A DNA stretch of 64,000 nucleotides from Pandoraea capi (GCF_902459735.1 NZ_CABPRV010000010.1:124001-188000), one strand, 5' to 3'; numbered from the stretch's first letter, positions 1-10,203 are shown. The notes: a model not told the origin generated them from the letters alone. Numbers and translations are program-made.

Positions 1-1090
1 CCACGGCGATCAGCCATGCCAGCAGAATCAGCGGCATGTGCGTGCCGACGGCCACCTTGCCGATGGTCGTGGCGATGCCTGCCGTCACCAGCGCCTGCTT
101 CAGACCGCCACCTGCACCGATGGTGAGCAGCAGCCCGGCAATCGGCGGCAACGCGCGACGCAGCGTCTCGCCCACGCGGGCGCGCGGCAAACCACGCCCC
201 CATCCCAGCACCACGATCGCGACGACGACCGTGAGCGCCAGCGCGATGATCGGCTCGCCCAGGAAGTTGAGCGCGTCGAACACCGGGGTTTCCGGCGTGA
301 GCGCCACCTTGGCGAGCGTGCGGCCCAGCATGAGCACCACCGGCATCAGAATCACCAGCAGCGCCGCTGCGAACGGCGGCGGGGCGACGTCGTCGTCGCG
401 CTTGGTGAACAGATCGCCGAGTTGTTGCGGCGCTTCCACGTGCAGACGCGGTGCGAGCCACATGCCATACAACGGCCCGGCGAGAATCACCGCCGGGATG
501 GCGATCAGCAGACCGAGGCCCATCGTCATGCCCAGATCGGCATGCAGCGCCGACACGGCGATCAGCGGTCCCGGATGCGGCGGCACCAGCGCATGCAGCG
601 TCGTCATGCCCGCCAGCGCAGGGATCGCGACACGCAGAATCGGCGTATTCGCACGACGCGCCATCACGAAGATGATCGGCACCATCATGACGAGGCCCAC
701 TTCGAAGAAGAGCGGCAGGCCGATGATCATGGCGACGAGCGCCATCATCCACGGCAACGCCGACCCTTTGGCGAACTTGAGCAGCACGGTCACGATCCGG
801 TCTGCCGCCCCGGTGTCGGCCATCAACGCGCCTAGCATGGCCCCGAGCGCGATGATCATGCCGGCGTCGCCGAGCAGGCTCCCCGCCCCTTTGCTGAACG
901 AACTCGCCACCGCTTCGAGCGGCAAGCCTGCGCCTAGCCCTGCGATGAACGTGCCGATGAGAATCGACAGGAACGGCGAGAGCTTCAGCGCGCTAATGAA
1001 AACGATGATGGCCACGAGGCCGACGAGACAGGACAGCAGAAGGCGAGTGTCGTGCGCTGCCCAAGGCACGACGTGGTTGACTATCTCCAC
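1..1090 (-). CDS. GntP family gluconate:H+ permease, partial (3' end outside window)
   Basis: Inner-membrane symporter of the GntP family, which takes up gluconate or related sugar acids. The minus-strand frame stays open from 1090 to the window edge and encodes about 363 residues of alternating hydrophobic segments. Typical GntP stretches are visible, such as GDAGMIIALGAMLGALMADTG and the motif ALVPPHPGPL. The start is a GTG at 1088-1090 with AAGGA seven bases upstream; no in-frame ATG fits better. The C-terminal end is missing because the window begins inside the gene. Imported gluconate would become 6-phosphogluconate and feed Edd, encoded 8 kb away. Substrate is inferred from family only. 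Confidence 0.85.
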   Translation of the reverse strand, partial: MEIVNHVVPWAAHDTRLLLSCLVGLVAIIVFISALKLSPFLSILIGTFIAGLGAGLPLEAVASSFSKGAGSLLGDAGMIIALGAMLGALMADTGAADRIVTVLLKFAKGSALPWMMALVAMIIGLPLFFEVGLVMMVPIIFVMARRANTPILRVAIPALAGMTTLHALVPPHPGPLIAVSALHADLGMTMGLGLLIAIPAVILAGPLYGMWLAPRLHVEAPQQLGDLFTKRDDDVAPPPFAAALLVILMPVVLMLGRTLAKVALTPETPVFDALNFLGEPIIALALTVVVAIVVLGWGRGLPRARVGETLRRALPPIAGLLLTIGAGGGLKQALVTAGIATTIGKVAVGTHMPLILLAWLIAV

Positions 1091-1269
1091 GATGATCCTT
1101 GATGACGAGAAACGAAAACACCGGTGCGCAGCGCGCAGCCGGTGTCTGAGGGGATTGTGCTACCGGAGTCGGCCGCGTGCACGCACGGGCCGCAACGCCC
1201 CGTGATACGGGGCAGGCGGGGGGCGGCGGCGAGTTTCAATCGACGAAACATCGCGGCCGCCGGGTCGCG

Positions 1270-2769
1270 TTACTGGAACGCGACTTCGTTGAAACTGCGC
1301 AGCTTGCGACTGTGCAGCCGGTCCAGACCGTTGTCGCGCAGCAGCTCCATCGCCTTGACGCCGATCTTCAGATGCTGATCGACGCGCTCGCGATAGAAGC
1401 GGTCGGCCATGCCCGGCAACTTCAGCTCGCCATGCAGCGGCTTGTCGCTCACGCACAGCAACGTGCCGTACGGCACACGGAAACGGAACCCGTTGGCGGC
1501 AATCGTCGCACTCTCCATATCGAGCGCAATCGCGCGGCTCTGGCTCATGCGTTGCACCGGCTCGCGGTGATCGCGCAATTCCCAGTTGCGGTTATCGACG
1601 GTCACCACCGTGCCCGTACGCATCACACGCTTGAGTTCGAAGTCGTCGAGTTGCGTGACATCGGCCACGGCGCGCTCCAGCGCGACCTGCACCTCGGCCA
1701 GCGGCGGCACGGGCACCCACAGCGGCAGGTCGTCGTCGAGCACGTGGTCCTCGCGCACATACCCATGCGCGAGGCAGTAGTCTCCCAGACGCTGAGAATT
1801 GCGCAGCCCCGCGCAGTGTCCCAGCATCACCCACGCGTGCGGGCGCAGCACGGCGATGTGATCGGTGATGGTCTTCGCGTTCGACGGTCCGACGCCGATA
1901 TTCACCATCGTGATGCCCGTATTGTCGGGACGCACCAGGTGATACGCGGGCATCTGCGGCAGACGCGGCGGCGCCATGCCCTCTTCGGCTCGCGCGTCGA
2001 GGTTCTGATTCCAGTGCGTGACGTTGCCCGGCTCGACGAATGCGGTGTACTGACTGCGGTACTCGCGCAGCGCGGGATCGTCGGTGTCGCTCATCAACTC
2101 GCGACCCAGTTCGACGAATTCGTCGATATAGAACTGGTAGTTGGTGAAGAGCACGTAATTCTGGAAATTCTCGGGCGAGGTGGCCGTGTAATGACGCAGG
2201 CGATGCAGCGAGTAATCGACGCGCGGCGCCGTGAACAGCGCCAACGGCAGAATCTCGCCGGGCAGCGGATCGCGCGTGCCGTTGACGATGCTGTCGTCCA
2301 TCTTCGCCAGATCGGGCACGTCGAACACCGTGCGCATGGCGCGCAGGTGCGTCTGATCGAGATCGCCCTCGAGATACACGCCGTCCTGATAGGCGAAGTG
2401 CACCGGAATCGGTTCGTCGGAGACGCCGACTTCGAACGCCACGCCATGGTTATGGGCAAGACGCCGAAGCTGCTCGATGTAGTAGTTCTCGAACAGATCG
2501 GGGCGGGTGACGGTTGTCTGATAGCTGCCCGGGCCCGACACGAAACCGTAGGAGAGGCGCTTGTCGAGCTGGGTGATGTCTTCCGTGGTGATGCGGATGA
2601 ACGGGTAATGCGCGCTCACGCGACGCACCTGATCTTTCTGCTTGGAGAAGCGCTCGAAGGCGGCGCGAAGATACGCCGTGTTGGCGTCGTAAATCGTCTT
2701 CAGGTAGGCGACGGCTTCCACCGGATCTGCGATCGATCGGGTGGCATGGACCGGTTCTTGTTCGGACAT
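1270..2769 (-). CDS. amn: AMP nucleosidase
   Basis: Cytosolic enzyme that hydrolyses AMP to adenine and ribose 5-phosphate, adjusting the adenylate pool. The 499-residue protein has the Amn layout: an N-terminal regulatory part beginning near residue 10 (DPVEAVAYLKTIYDAN) and a C-terminal nucleoside-phosphorylase-like catalytic domain with GVGPSNAKTITDH and DMESATIAANG. Length matches the family (about 480-500). The ATG at 2767-2769 is preceded by AGAGG at good spacing; a TTG two codons upstream is possible but less likely. The gene stands alone between gntP and dodecin. Confidence 0.9.
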   Translation of the reverse strand: MSEQEPVHATRSIADPVEAVAYLKTIYDANTAYLRAAFERFSKQKDQVRRVSAHYPFIRITTEDITQLDKRLSYGFVSGPGSYQTTVTRPDLFENYYIEQLRRLAHNHGVAFEVGVSDEPIPVHFAYQDGVYLEGDLDQTHLRAMRTVFDVPDLAKMDDSIVNGTRDPLPGEILPLALFTAPRVDYSLHRLRHYTATSPENFQNYVLFTNYQFYIDEFVELGRELMSDTDDPALREYRSQYTAFVEPGNVTHWNQNLDARAEEGMAPPRLPQMPAYHLVRPDNTGITMVNIGVGPSNAKTITDHIAVLRPHAWVMLGHCAGLRNSQRLGDYCLAHGYVREDHVLDDDLPLWVPVPPLAEVQVALERAVADVTQLDDFELKRVMRTGTVVTVDNRNWELRDHREPVQRMSQSRAIALDMESATIAANGFRFRVPYGTLLCVSDKPLHGELKLPGMADRFYRERVDQHLKIGVKAMELLRDNGLDRLHSRKLRSFNEVAFQ

Positions 2770-2995
2770 GCGCAAACCTCTTCTGTCTTTTTCATGATCT
2801 GGAGTATGCGCCTATTGTGACACGACTGTACGACATCTGCGGGCTATTGAAGTCCGTCGATTCCCATTTTCCGGGGCGACGAAAACGCAGGAAAGTGCAA
2901 GAACGACGGGGAACATTGCAGAAGGACGTCGGAGGACCGAAGGCCGGGAAATCACGCAGTGCCCGGGGCGATCCCGAACAGGATTTCACACGGGC

Positions 2996-3032
2996 ATCCC
3001 GGCCGGGATGACACACGAATTCCCGGCCGGGA
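2996..3032. repeat. Two spaced CCCGGCCGGG palindromes
   Basis: A perfect 14-bp palindrome, ATCCCGGCCGGGAT (2996-3009), is followed by a second, TCCCGGCCGGGA (3021-3032), with centres 24 bp apart. They lie in the gap downstream of dodecin and upstream of amn. They could be paired operator sites for amn, DNA uptake or modification signals, or parts of a hairpin ending dodecin transcription; there is no T-run to support the last. Confidence 0.5.
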
Positions 3033-3042
3033 CAACCGACGC

Positions 3043-3252
3043 TCAGTCTTCCAGACGCATCCCGACCTTCAACGTGACTTGCCAGTGCGCGACCTTGCCG
3101 TTCTCGATATGGCCACGCGTTTCAGTGATCTCGAACCAGTTCAGATTGCGCAGGGTCTTGCTCGCGCGCTCGATGGCGCCGCTGACCGCGTCTTCGATGG
3201 ATTTCGTCGACGAGCCGGTAAGTTCGATCTGCTTGTACACGTGATTCGTCAT
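3043..3252 (-). CDS. Dodecin (flavin-storage protein)
   Basis: Small cytosolic protein of 69 residues that in this family forms a dodecameric shell binding pairs of flavins or CoA and protects them from light and side reactions. The sequence carries the dodecin signature: an N-terminal [11 protein letters not shown] strand, a helix ([17 protein letters not shown]), the flavin-stacking Trp in [10 protein letters not shown], and the last strand [13 protein letters not shown]. The ATG at 3250-3252 gives exactly the family length. Riboflavin genes are in the same window but not adjacent. Confidence 0.93.
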   Translation of the reverse strand: MTNHVYKQIELTGSSTKSIEDAVSGAIERASKTLRNLNWFEITETRGHIENGKVAHWQVTLKVGMRLED

Positions 3253-3298
3253 GTCAGTCTCCGGGTTAGGTAAGGAGACTTCCCATGCTAGGCGCGGA

Positions 3299-3898
3299 CT
3301 ACTGTGGCCGCAAGTCGGTGAATTCCGACAAACCGCCGTCGGTCGATTCGGCAGCGTCGAGCCGCGTCGGGGGTGCACCGTCGTTCGTGCTTGCCGCACC
3401 CACGGCATCCGCCGAATCACGACGCAGCATCGCGGGCACGACCGTGTCGAGCGGCGTGGGCACGACGTTGTTGAGATTGCGCTGCACTTTTTGCAGCAAC
3501 TGCGTGAGCTGCACGGCTTCGAAGGCGGTCAGGCCATGCAGCGCCTCGTCGCGGACGTCGTCGGAGAGCTTGCGGGCGATCTGTAGCTGTGCAACGGCCG
3601 TACGCGTGACGAACAGACGTTCGATCCGCGGATCGCGCGCATCCGCACGGCGACGCACCCAGCCCGCCTCTTCCATACGTTCCAGCGTGCGGGCGAGCGT
3701 CTGCGGCGGGGTTTCAAGGATGTCGGCGAGCACTGTCTGACTCACGCCGCGATTGACGGAGAGATAGGCCAGCAAACGACATTGGGCACGTGTCATCGGC
3801 AGCGTGCGCTGTGCAAACTGCTCGAAGCGGCGCCCGAACAGACGTTGGATGTCTGCCACGAGAAAGCCGAAACGTTGGGCGGAATCGGTCACTTTCAT
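3299..3898 (-). CDS. MarR family transcriptional regulator
   Basis: Winged-helix DNA-binding protein of 199 residues. Residues about 10-150 match the MarR fold: the dimerisation helix [21 protein letters not shown], the recognition region [30 protein letters not shown] and the wing [16 protein letters not shown]. The last 50 residues (rich in Ala, Asp and Ser) are low-complexity and lie beyond the usual domain. The ATG at 3896-3898 starts the conserved region; its ribosome-binding site is weak. No divergent target gene lies directly upstream; glk/rpiR converges on its promoter side, so autoregulation through the palindrome at 3911-3924 is the simplest idea. Confidence 0.88.
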   Translation of the reverse strand: MKVTDSAQRFGFLVADIQRLFGRRFEQFAQRTLPMTRAQCRLLAYLSVNRGVSQTVLADILETPPQTLARTLERMEEAGWVRRRADARDPRIERLFVTRTAVAQLQIARKLSDDVRDEALHGLTAFEAVQLTQLLQKVQRNLNNVVPTPLDTVVPAMLRRDSADAVGAASTNDGAPPTRLDAAESTDGGLSEFTDLRPQ

Positions 3899-3910
3899 AT
3901 GCCCATTATG

Positions 3911-3924
3911 CTGAACATGTTTAG
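3911..3924. promoter_or_regulatory. Candidate MarR operator
   Basis: CTGAACATGTTTAG is a 14-bp near-perfect palindrome (one mismatch) centred about 20 bp upstream of the marR-type start codon. The size and position fit a MarR dimer site giving negative autoregulation. This is inference from symmetry and position. Confidence 0.4.
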
Positions 3925-4059
3925 GGATATCAAGGCGGCGAAGATTCGGCGTCCGCAGCATCGCCGCCGTTTTCCCCAACATGACCAACGCGGCGATCCG
4001 TCCCTAAATACGGTATTCGGCGAGATCGGATACGATCCGCCGATGCACACGGCAAGGCA

Positions 4060-5931
4060 TCACGCTGCGGCGGGCGTTCCCGAATCCTGACCGCTGCCGT
4101 GACCGAGCCAGTCGAGCGCGCCCTCGCCGGCGGTTTCCGCCCCCGGCCCCGCCCGTCGAATGGCAACGCCCACAGCCAGCACGTCGATGGCAGCGAGATG
4201 CAGAATGCGCGCGATCATGGTGACGTGTGCCCCCATCGTCTCGACGTGATCGTTCGGCAACACCAGCGTCGCCTTGCGCGCGAGCGGTGAATTGCGTGCA
4301 GTCAGCGCGATGACCTTCGCACCGCGCGTGAGCGCGATGTCGACGGCGCGGTTCAGATCCGCCGAGCGGCCCGAGGCCGAAATCGCCACGACCACGTCGC
4401 CCTCACCGAGCAACCCCGCCGACGCTTGCAGCAGATAAGGGTCTCCATAGGCAATGGTCGGTTTGCCGAAGCGGAAGAACTTGTAGTGGGCGTCCTGCGC
4501 GATCACGCCCGAGTTGCCCAGCCCGTAGAACTCGATACGACGCGCGCCGTCGAGCAGCGTCACGGCCGCCTCCACGGTGCGAGCGTCGAGATGCTCGCGC
4601 ATTTGCAGAATCGACGACACGGTGTTGTCGAGCACCTTGGCGCTGAACTCTGCCGCCGTGTCGCCTACGTGCACCTGCCCGTGACGCACCGGCAGCGTGC
4701 CCGTCAGCGCGCTCGCGAGCTTGAGCTTGAAGTCCGAGAGTCCCTGACAGCCCAGCTTGCGACAGAAGCGAATGACCGTGGGCTGACTCACCCGCGCCAG
4801 ACGTGCGATCTCTGCAACCGGTTCGGCGAGCAGTGCACGCGGCTGCTTGAGGGTCAGTTCGGCCACACGTTGTTCCGCCGGACTCAGACGATCGCGCAGA
4901 CGATGCAGACGGTCGATCAGCGCGCCCGCACCAGCCGCGTGTGTGCCGAGTTGCTCGGCAAGGATCGCGGACGTACCGAGAAACGCCGGATGATCGGCCG
5001 TGATGACGTACGTCGGTATCTTCTTCAGATAGGCCTCGAAACGTCCCTTGGCTTCGAAACGCTGGCGGAACGGCGAATCCTCGAACAACTTGCCGAGCTT
5101 CGGGATCACGCCACCGCCGAGGTACACGCCACCGACCGCGCCGAGCGACACCGCGACGTTGCCCGCGAGCGTGCCGAGCATGGCGCAGAAACAGTCGACG
5201 GTCTCGCGCGCCAGTTTGTCGCCAGACTGCGCGAGCTTGACGATGGCCGGCGTCTCCAGCGAGTCGACACGTTGTCCCGCACGCTCGGCCAGCGCCTGAT
5301 AGACGAGTGCCATACCGGGGCCAGCGACGAGACGCTCGAACGAGACATGCGGAAAATGCTTCCATGCGTAGCGCAGAACATCGATCTCGCGCTCGTCCGC
5401 CGGCGCGAACGTGGCGTGACCGCCTTCGCTGCCGAGCGCGATCCAACGGTCGCCGGCAGGAATCAGGCCCGACACGCCGACACCGGTGCCCGGCCCCAGC
5501 AGCCCCAGCACACCATTCGGACGCGGCTCGCCACCGCCGACCGGATGCTTCTGCGCATCCGTCAGGTAGGGCAGCGCCATCGCCAGCGCCGTGAAATCGT
5601 TGACGACCAGCAACGTCTCGAAGCGCAGCGCGCGGCGCGTTGCTTCGATGGAGAAGTGCCAGTCGCGATTGGTCATGCGGATCTCATCGCCTTCGATCGG
5701 ATTGGCGATGGCGATGGCGGCGTGTTGTACCGGTTCGGCGTGATCGGCGTCGTCGAGATAGGCGCGGATGACCTCCGGCACACCGGCGTAGTCGTCGCAG
5801 GCGTAATCGCGGATCTCGACGAGGTCGCCCGGCGCAATCTCCAGCGCGAAGCGGGCGTTGGTGCCGCCGATATCGGCCAGCAGGCGCGGGCCGCTCAGAT
5901 GCGGCGGATTATTCCTCACTCCAGAAGACAT
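4060..5931 (-). CDS. glk: Bifunctional glucokinase / RpiR-HexR family regulator
   Basis: 623-residue fusion. Residues 15-330 are an ATP-dependent glucokinase of the E. coli Glk type: phosphate loop [12 protein letters not shown] (17-28), catalytic Asp in VVNDF (109-113), [12 protein letters not shown] (144-155) and EGGH (169-172). Residues about 335-410 are an RpiR-type helix-turn-helix ([16 protein letters not shown]), and 455-585 a SIS sugar-phosphate-binding domain ([18 protein letters not shown]). The kinase makes glucose 6-phosphate; the SIS domain probably senses a phosphorylated sugar acid, as HexR does with KDPG. The start ATG (5929-5931) overlaps the pgl stop by 23 bases, so translation is coupled. 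This fused form is known in Burkholderiales; its target sites here are inferred (see 8170-8218). Confidence 0.93.
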   Translation of the reverse strand: MSSGVRNNPPHLSGPRLLADIGGTNARFALEIAPGDLVEIRDYACDDYAGVPEVIRAYLDDADHAEPVQHAAIAIANPIEGDEIRMTNRDWHFSIEATRRALRFETLLVVNDFTALAMALPYLTDAQKHPVGGGEPRPNGVLGLLGPGTGVGVSGLIPAGDRWIALGSEGGHATFAPADEREIDVLRYAWKHFPHVSFERLVAGPGMALVYQALAERAGQRVDSLETPAIVKLAQSGDKLARETVDCFCAMLGTLAGNVAVSLGAVGGVYLGGGVIPKLGKLFEDSPFRQRFEAKGRFEAYLKKIPTYVITADHPAFLGTSAILAEQLGTHAAGAGALIDRLHRLRDRLSPAEQRVAELTLKQPRALLAEPVAEIARLARVSQPTVIRFCRKLGCQGLSDFKLKLASALTGTLPVRHGQVHVGDTAAEFSAKVLDNTVSSILQMREHLDARTVEAAVTLLDGARRIEFYGLGNSGVIAQDAHYKFFRFGKPTIAYGDPYLLQASAGLLGEGDVVVAISASGRSADLNRAVDIALTRGAKVIALTARNSPLARKATLVLPNDHVETMGAHVTMIARILHLAAIDVLAVGVAIRRAGPGAETAGEGALDWLGHGSGQDSGTPAAA

Positions 5932-6586
5932 CGATCTTGACTCCTTCGCGGTGGATCAGCCGGGAGATGGCGTTGTCCTGTTCGTCTGCCTGTGCGGCTT
6001 CGAGCACGGCGCGCTTGGCGTGCCCCTGAATTTGCAGGAGTAGGCGATCGCAGGCGGCGAGCGCGGCGAGCGACCACGACACGCGTTGATACGGCGCGCG
6101 CTGCGGCTGCACGAGAACGAACTTGTCGTGGGTGGTGACGGCGTCGTGCCACTGAGGGGCGTCGGCAAACAGCGATGCCGTATGCCCGTCCTCGCCCATG
6201 CCGAGCACGCAGACCTGCGGCACGCCGTGCGTCCACGTGTCGTTGAGCGTGCGCACCTGCAAGGCGGCGGCCGTCGCGGTATCGACGAGCGGCAGCCAGC
6301 GCGCGCCCGTCGCGCCGGGCAGTAACGTCTCGCAGAGCAGACGCGCGTTGCTGTCGGCGTGGTCAGGTGGTAACCAGCGATCGTCGACCAGTGTGATGTC
6401 GACGTTGCGCCACGCGACCGGCAAGCGCGCAAGCTGCGAGAGAAACGCCCGGGGGCTCGTGCCGCCGGACACGGCGAGCAACGCGCGCGGACGAATCGTC
6501 AGCGCTTCGTCGATGCCCGCGACGACGGCGTTCGCGAGGGCGTGCGCCTGGGCGTCGCGCGTCGGAAAGGTGCGCCAATGAATCAT
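5909..6586 (-). CDS. pgl: 6-phosphogluconolactonase
   Basis: Cytosolic hydrolase of 225 residues converting 6-phosphogluconolactone to 6-phosphogluconate, between Zwf and Edd. Family motifs are present: [17 protein letters not shown], the [20 protein letters not shown] segment and [13 protein letters not shown]. The ATG at 6584-6586 begins the conserved MIHWRTF region and matches the family length. It is the middle gene of zwf-pgl-glk: 35 bp after zwf and overlapping glk by 23 bp. Confidence 0.92.
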   Translation of the reverse strand: MIHWRTFPTRDAQAHALANAVVAGIDEALTIRPRALLAVSGGTSPRAFLSQLARLPVAWRNVDITLVDDRWLPPDHADSNARLLCETLLPGATGARWLPLVDTATAAALQVRTLNDTWTHGVPQVCVLGMGEDGHTASLFADAPQWHDAVTTHDKFVLVQPQRAPYQRVSWSLAALAACDRLLLQIQGHAKRAVLEAAQADEQDNAISRLIHREGVKIDVFWSEE

Positions 6587-6621
6587 GCGTGTCTGCCTCC
6601 GTTGCCTGGGGGTGGACGTTA

Positions 6622-8121
6622 TCAGTTGTCCTCTTCCACCCAACTCGTGCCGTACTGCGTGAGCAGCGCGCTCGCGGCGGGCGGCCCCCACGTCCCGGCG
6701 GCGTATCGCTTCGGTCCTTTGTGCTGACGCGACCAGTACGCCTGAATCGGCGCCACCCAGCGCCACGCCTGCTCTTGCTCGTCGCGTCGCACGAAGAGCG
6801 CGAGACGGCCGTTGATGACATCGAGCAGCAAGCGCTCGTAGGCATCCATCCGGTGTCCCTTGAAGAACTGGTCGAATGCCAGATCGAGGTGCACCGATTG
6901 CAGGTTCATGCCCTCGCCCGGCTGCTTCGCCAGGCAATAGAGACGAATCGATTCGTTCGGTTGCAGGCGAATCACGAGACGGTTCACACCGGGCTGCGCG
7001 GTCACATCGCCAAGCAGCGGATACGGCGTCGCGCGATAGTTCACGACGATCTCCGCCACACGCTCGCCGAGCCGCTTGCCGGTGCGCAGGAAGAACGGCA
7101 CGCCTGCCCAGCGCCAGTTGTCGATGTCGGCCTTGAGCGCCACGAACGTCTCCGTCTGACTGTCGGACGGCACGCCCGGCTCGTCGACGTAGGCCGGCAC
7201 CGCCGACTTGCCGATCGCGCCGCCGCCGTACTGCCCGCGCACGACATTGCGCGCGACGCTCTCGTCGTCCAGATGACGCAGCGAGCGCAGCACCCGCATC
7301 TTTTCGTCGCGCACGGCGTCGGCATCCATCGACAGCGGCGGCTCCATGGCCACGATGGCGAGCAGTTGCAGCAAGTGATTCTGCACCATGTCGCGTAGCG
7401 CGCCGGTCTGTTCGTAGAACTCGCCGCGCCCTTCGACACCGATCTCCTCGGCAATCGTGATCTGGATGCTGTCGATCAGTTCACGCCGCCACAATGGCTC
7501 GAAGATCGCGTTGCCGAAGCGCAGCGCCAGCAGGTTTTGCACCGCCTCTTTGCCGAGGTAGTGGTCGATCCGGTAGATCTGATCCTCGCGGAAGATCGCG
7601 CCGACGGCGTCGTTGATCGCCTCCGACGAGGCCAGATCGTGCCCCAGCGGCTTTTCGAGCACGATGCGGCTGTTCTCGTTGAGCTTGGCGCTGCGCAAGC
7701 CTTCACAAATGGGAATGAACAGCGACGGGCCGGTCGCGAGATAGAAGATGCGTACGCCGGGACGCTTCGACAGCCGGTCGGCCAGCACCCCGAATTCGGC
7801 TTCGCGGCCGAGATCGAGCGGCATGTAGTCGATGGTGGCGAGAAAGCGCCGCCACGCGTCTTCGTCCCAGACATCCGGTTTGATGTGCTTGCGCACGTGT
7901 TCTTCGCACCAAGCGTGATATTCCGCCGCGTCCATCGGCTTGCGCGCAATGGCGAGGATGCGGCCGGTATCGAGACCGCTAGCGAGTCCAGTGTCGCCTG
8001 CCGGCTCCGGCCCGAGCTGCCCGGTACGAAAGGCGCGGAACAACGACGGCAGCACTTTGCGCAGCGACAAATCGCCGGTAGCGCCGAACAACACAAAGGT
8101 ATAGGGTGAAGGCGTGTTCAT
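6622..8121 (-). CDS. zwf: Glucose-6-phosphate 1-dehydrogenase
   Basis: NADP-linked dehydrogenase of 499 residues oxidising glucose 6-phosphate to 6-phosphogluconolactone. It shows the nucleotide-binding [17 protein letters not shown] near the N terminus and the active-site motif RIDHYLGKE, with catalytic His and Lys. ATG at 8119-8121 leaves the family's usual short N terminus before the Rossmann strand; the ribosome-binding site is weak. First gene of the minus-strand zwf-pgl-glk operon and divergent from edd, sharing a 137-bp gap with two HexR-like sites. Confidence 0.96.
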   Translation of the reverse strand: MNTPSPYTFVLFGATGDLSLRKVLPSLFRAFRTGQLGPEPAGDTGLASGLDTGRILAIARKPMDAAEYHAWCEEHVRKHIKPDVWDEDAWRRFLATIDYMPLDLGREAEFGVLADRLSKRPGVRIFYLATGPSLFIPICEGLRSAKLNENSRIVLEKPLGHDLASSEAINDAVGAIFREDQIYRIDHYLGKEAVQNLLALRFGNAIFEPLWRRELIDSIQITIAEEIGVEGRGEFYEQTGALRDMVQNHLLQLLAIVAMEPPLSMDADAVRDEKMRVLRSLRHLDDESVARNVVRGQYGGGAIGKSAVPAYVDEPGVPSDSQTETFVALKADIDNWRWAGVPFFLRTGKRLGERVAEIVVNYRATPYPLLGDVTAQPGVNRLVIRLQPNESIRLYCLAKQPGEGMNLQSVHLDLAFDQFFKGHRMDAYERLLLDVINGRLALFVRRDEQEQAWRWVAPIQAYWSRQHKGPKRYAAGTWGPPAASALLTQYGTSWVEEDN

Positions 8122-8169
8122 GACAAGACGTCCACGTGTCACTGGGAGAGCGCAACTTTGACACTGCAT

Positions 8170-8184
8170 TGTAGTTTAACTACA
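8170..8184. promoter_or_regulatory. HexR-like operator 1 (perfect palindrome)
   Basis: TGTAGTTTAACTACA is a perfect 7+1+7 palindrome in the zwf/edd intergenic region. It agrees with the known proteobacterial HexR consensus, TGTARTTNNAYTACA-like. It lies 49 bp upstream of the zwf start and 75 bp upstream of the edd start, well placed to control both directions. The likely ligand protein is the Glk-RpiR fusion encoded at the end of the zwf operon. Confidence 0.75.
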
Positions 8185-8203
8185 CTGCAAATCAACAAAA
8201 TCT

Positions 8204-8218
8204 CGTGGTTTGACTACA
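8204..8218. promoter_or_regulatory. HexR-like operator 2 (degenerate)
   Basis: CGTGGTTTGACTACA keeps the right half-site (GACTACA) and part of the left one of the palindrome at 8170-8184, with centres 34 bp (about three helical turns) apart. A weaker second site at that spacing could allow cooperative binding between two dimers and lies nearer the edd start. Confidence 0.45.
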
Positions 8219-8258
8219 TCGAATAGTCCCATTCCCCGTCCCCCGTCCCGGAATCACC

Positions 8259-10106
8259 ATGACCCAGTCTTCGCACAATGTGTCCCTGCATCCGGTGGTA
8301 AAACGCGTGACCGAGCGCCTGATCGAGCGTAGCCGGGCGTCGCGTCAGGCGTATCTCGACGGCGTGGCGCGCGCCACCGAGGGTCAGCCCGGCCGAGAAA
8401 AGATCGGTTGCGCCAATCTGGCCCACGCGCTGGCCGCCGCGCCCGCCGACGACCGCCTCAAGATCCGCTCCGAACGCACGCCCAACATCGGCATCGTCAC
8501 CGCGTACAACGACATGCTCTCGGCGCACGCGCCCTTCGTCGAATTCCCCGATGTCATCAAATCCGCCGCACGCGCGCATGGCGCAAGTGCGCAGGTGGCC
8601 GGCGGCGTACCGGCCATGTGCGACGGCGTGACGCAAGGCTATGCGGGCATGGAGCTGTCGCTGTTCTCACGCGACGTGATCGCCATGGCATCGGTCGTCG
8701 CACTCTCGCACCAGATGTTCGATGCCGCCATGTTCCTCGGCGTGTGTGACAAGATCGTGCCCGGTCTGGTGATCGCCGCGCAGGCGTTCGGCCACCTGCC
8801 CGCCGTGTTCAGCCCCGCCGGGCCGATGCCGTCGGGATTGCCCAACGACGAGAAGTCGCGCATCCGGCAGGAATACGCGGCAGGACGCGTAACGCGCGCC
8901 GCGCTGCTCGACTCGGAGCTCGCCGCGTATCACACTGAAGGCACCTGCACGTTCTACGGCACGGCCAACAGTAATCAGATGCTCATGGAGTTCATGGGCC
9001 TGCATCTGCCCGGCTCGTCGTTCGTCAATCCGCACACGCCGCTACGGCATGCGCTGACGCAAGCCGCGACTGCCCGCGCGATCGCTCTGGCGAAGTCGGG
9101 CATCAACACATCGCAGATTCTGGATGAGCGCGCGTTCATCAACGGCGTGGTCGGGTTGCTCGCCACCGGCGGGTCGACGAACCACACGCTGCACCTCGTG
9201 GCGATGGCGCATGCGGGCGGCATTCTGCTCGACTGGCAGGACTTCGCCGAACTGTCGGACGTCACGCCGTTGCTCGCCCACGTCTACCCGAGCGGCAAGG
9301 CGGATGTGAACCAGTTCCACGCAGCGGGCGGCCTGAGCTTCCTGATTCGCGAGCTGCTCGATGCCGGTTTCCTGCACAACGATGTGACGACCGTCATGGG
9401 GCACGGGTTGCGCGCCTACACGCAGGAAGCTTTCCTGCGCGACGACGTGCTGTCCTGGCAGGAAGCACCGACGGAAAGCCTCGACGAAAACATCGTGCGC
9501 CCCGCGTCGCGACCGTTCGCACCGGAAGGCGGGCTGCGCATGCTCGCGGGCAATCTCGGCCGCGCGGTCATCAAGTCCTCCGCGGTCAAACCCGAGCATC
9601 AGACGGTGCGCGCCCCGGCACGCGTGTTCTCCGATCAGGAGTCGGCGCAGGCTGCGTTCAAGGCAGGCGAACTGACGCGCGACGTGATCGTCGTGGTTCG
9701 CTTTCAGGGGCCGCGCGCGAACGGCATGCCCGAGTTGCACAAGCTCATGCCGATGCTCGGCCTGTTGCAGGACGAAGGGCATCATGTGGCACTCGTCACG
9801 GACGGGCGGATGTCGGGGGCGTCCGGCAAAGTACCTGCTGCGATTCACCTCTCGCCCGAGGCCGAACAGGGCGGCATGCTCGCCCGCGTGCAGGATGGCG
9901 ACATCATCTCCATCGACTGCGCGACGAACACGCTTCGCTGCGAAGTCGACGACGCCACGCTCGCCGCCCGCACGCCGCAGGCCGTGCCGCAGCGGCCGTT
10001 CGATCCGTGGCGTAACCTGTTCGGTCTGTTCCGCAACAACGTCGGCGCGGCGCCGCACGGCGCGTGCGTGCTGTTCAACGACGCCGACTATCCGAAGCAG
10101 GCGTGA
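8259..10106 (+). CDS. edd: Phosphogluconate dehydratase (Entner-Doudoroff)
   Basis: 615-residue Fe-S dehydratase of the IlvD/Edd family making 2-keto-3-deoxy-6-phosphogluconate from 6-phosphogluconate. Cluster cysteines are visible in AMCDGVTQG, GVCDKIVPG and GTCTFYGTANSNQM, together with the family segment VVRFQGPRANGMPELHKLMP near residue 485. The ATG at 8259 follows CCGGAATCACC. Divergent from zwf, with HexR-like palindromes between. KDPG aldolase (eda) is not in the window; a rho-independent terminator follows at 10178. Confidence 0.96.
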   Translation: MTQSSHNVSLHPVVKRVTERLIERSRASRQAYLDGVARATEGQPGREKIGCANLAHALAAAPADDRLKIRSERTPNIGIVTAYNDMLSAHAPFVEFPDVIKSAARAHGASAQVAGGVPAMCDGVTQGYAGMELSLFSRDVIAMASVVALSHQMFDAAMFLGVCDKIVPGLVIAAQAFGHLPAVFSPAGPMPSGLPNDEKSRIRQEYAAGRVTRAALLDSELAAYHTEGTCTFYGTANSNQMLMEFMGLHLPGSSFVNPHTPLRHALTQAATARAIALAKSGINTSQILDERAFINGVVGLLATGGSTNHTLHLVAMAHAGGILLDWQDFAELSDVTPLLAHVYPSGKADVNQFHAAGGLSFLIRELLDAGFLHNDVTTVMGHGLRAYTQEAFLRDDVLSWQEAPTESLDENIVRPASRPFAPEGGLRMLAGNLGRAVIKSSAVKPEHQTVRAPARVFSDQESAQAAFKAGELTRDVIVVVRFQGPRANGMPELHKLMPMLGLLQDEGHHVALVTDGRMSGASGKVPAAIHLSPEAEQGGMLARVQDGDIISIDCATNTLRCEVDDATLAARTPQAVPQRPFDPWRNLFGLFRNNVGAAPHGACVLFNDADYPKQA

Positions 10107-10177
10107 TCGCGCGACGGCGTTGAGGGAGTTGAGGGAGATAAAGTAATAAAGGGAATAGAGACGAGACCGTAAAGACA

Positions 10178-10203
10178 GGCGTCGAAATCTTGACGCCTTT
10201 TTT
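10178..10203 (+). terminator. Rho-independent terminator of edd
   Basis: GGCGTC (10178-10183) pairs with GACGCC (10192-10197) around an eight-base loop and is followed at once by six T. It lies 70 bp after the edd stop codon, separating edd from the downstream genes. Confidence 0.8.

Noticed and set aside
36-1205. Long plus-strand frame opposite gntP
   Set aside because: Met/Ser/Arg-rich composition with no domain; it mirrors the clear permease frame on the minus strand.
1198-1212. CCCCGT-GAT-ACGGGG hairpin after amn as a terminator
   Set aside because: The stem is perfect but there is no T-run on either strand, so it was not listed as a terminator.
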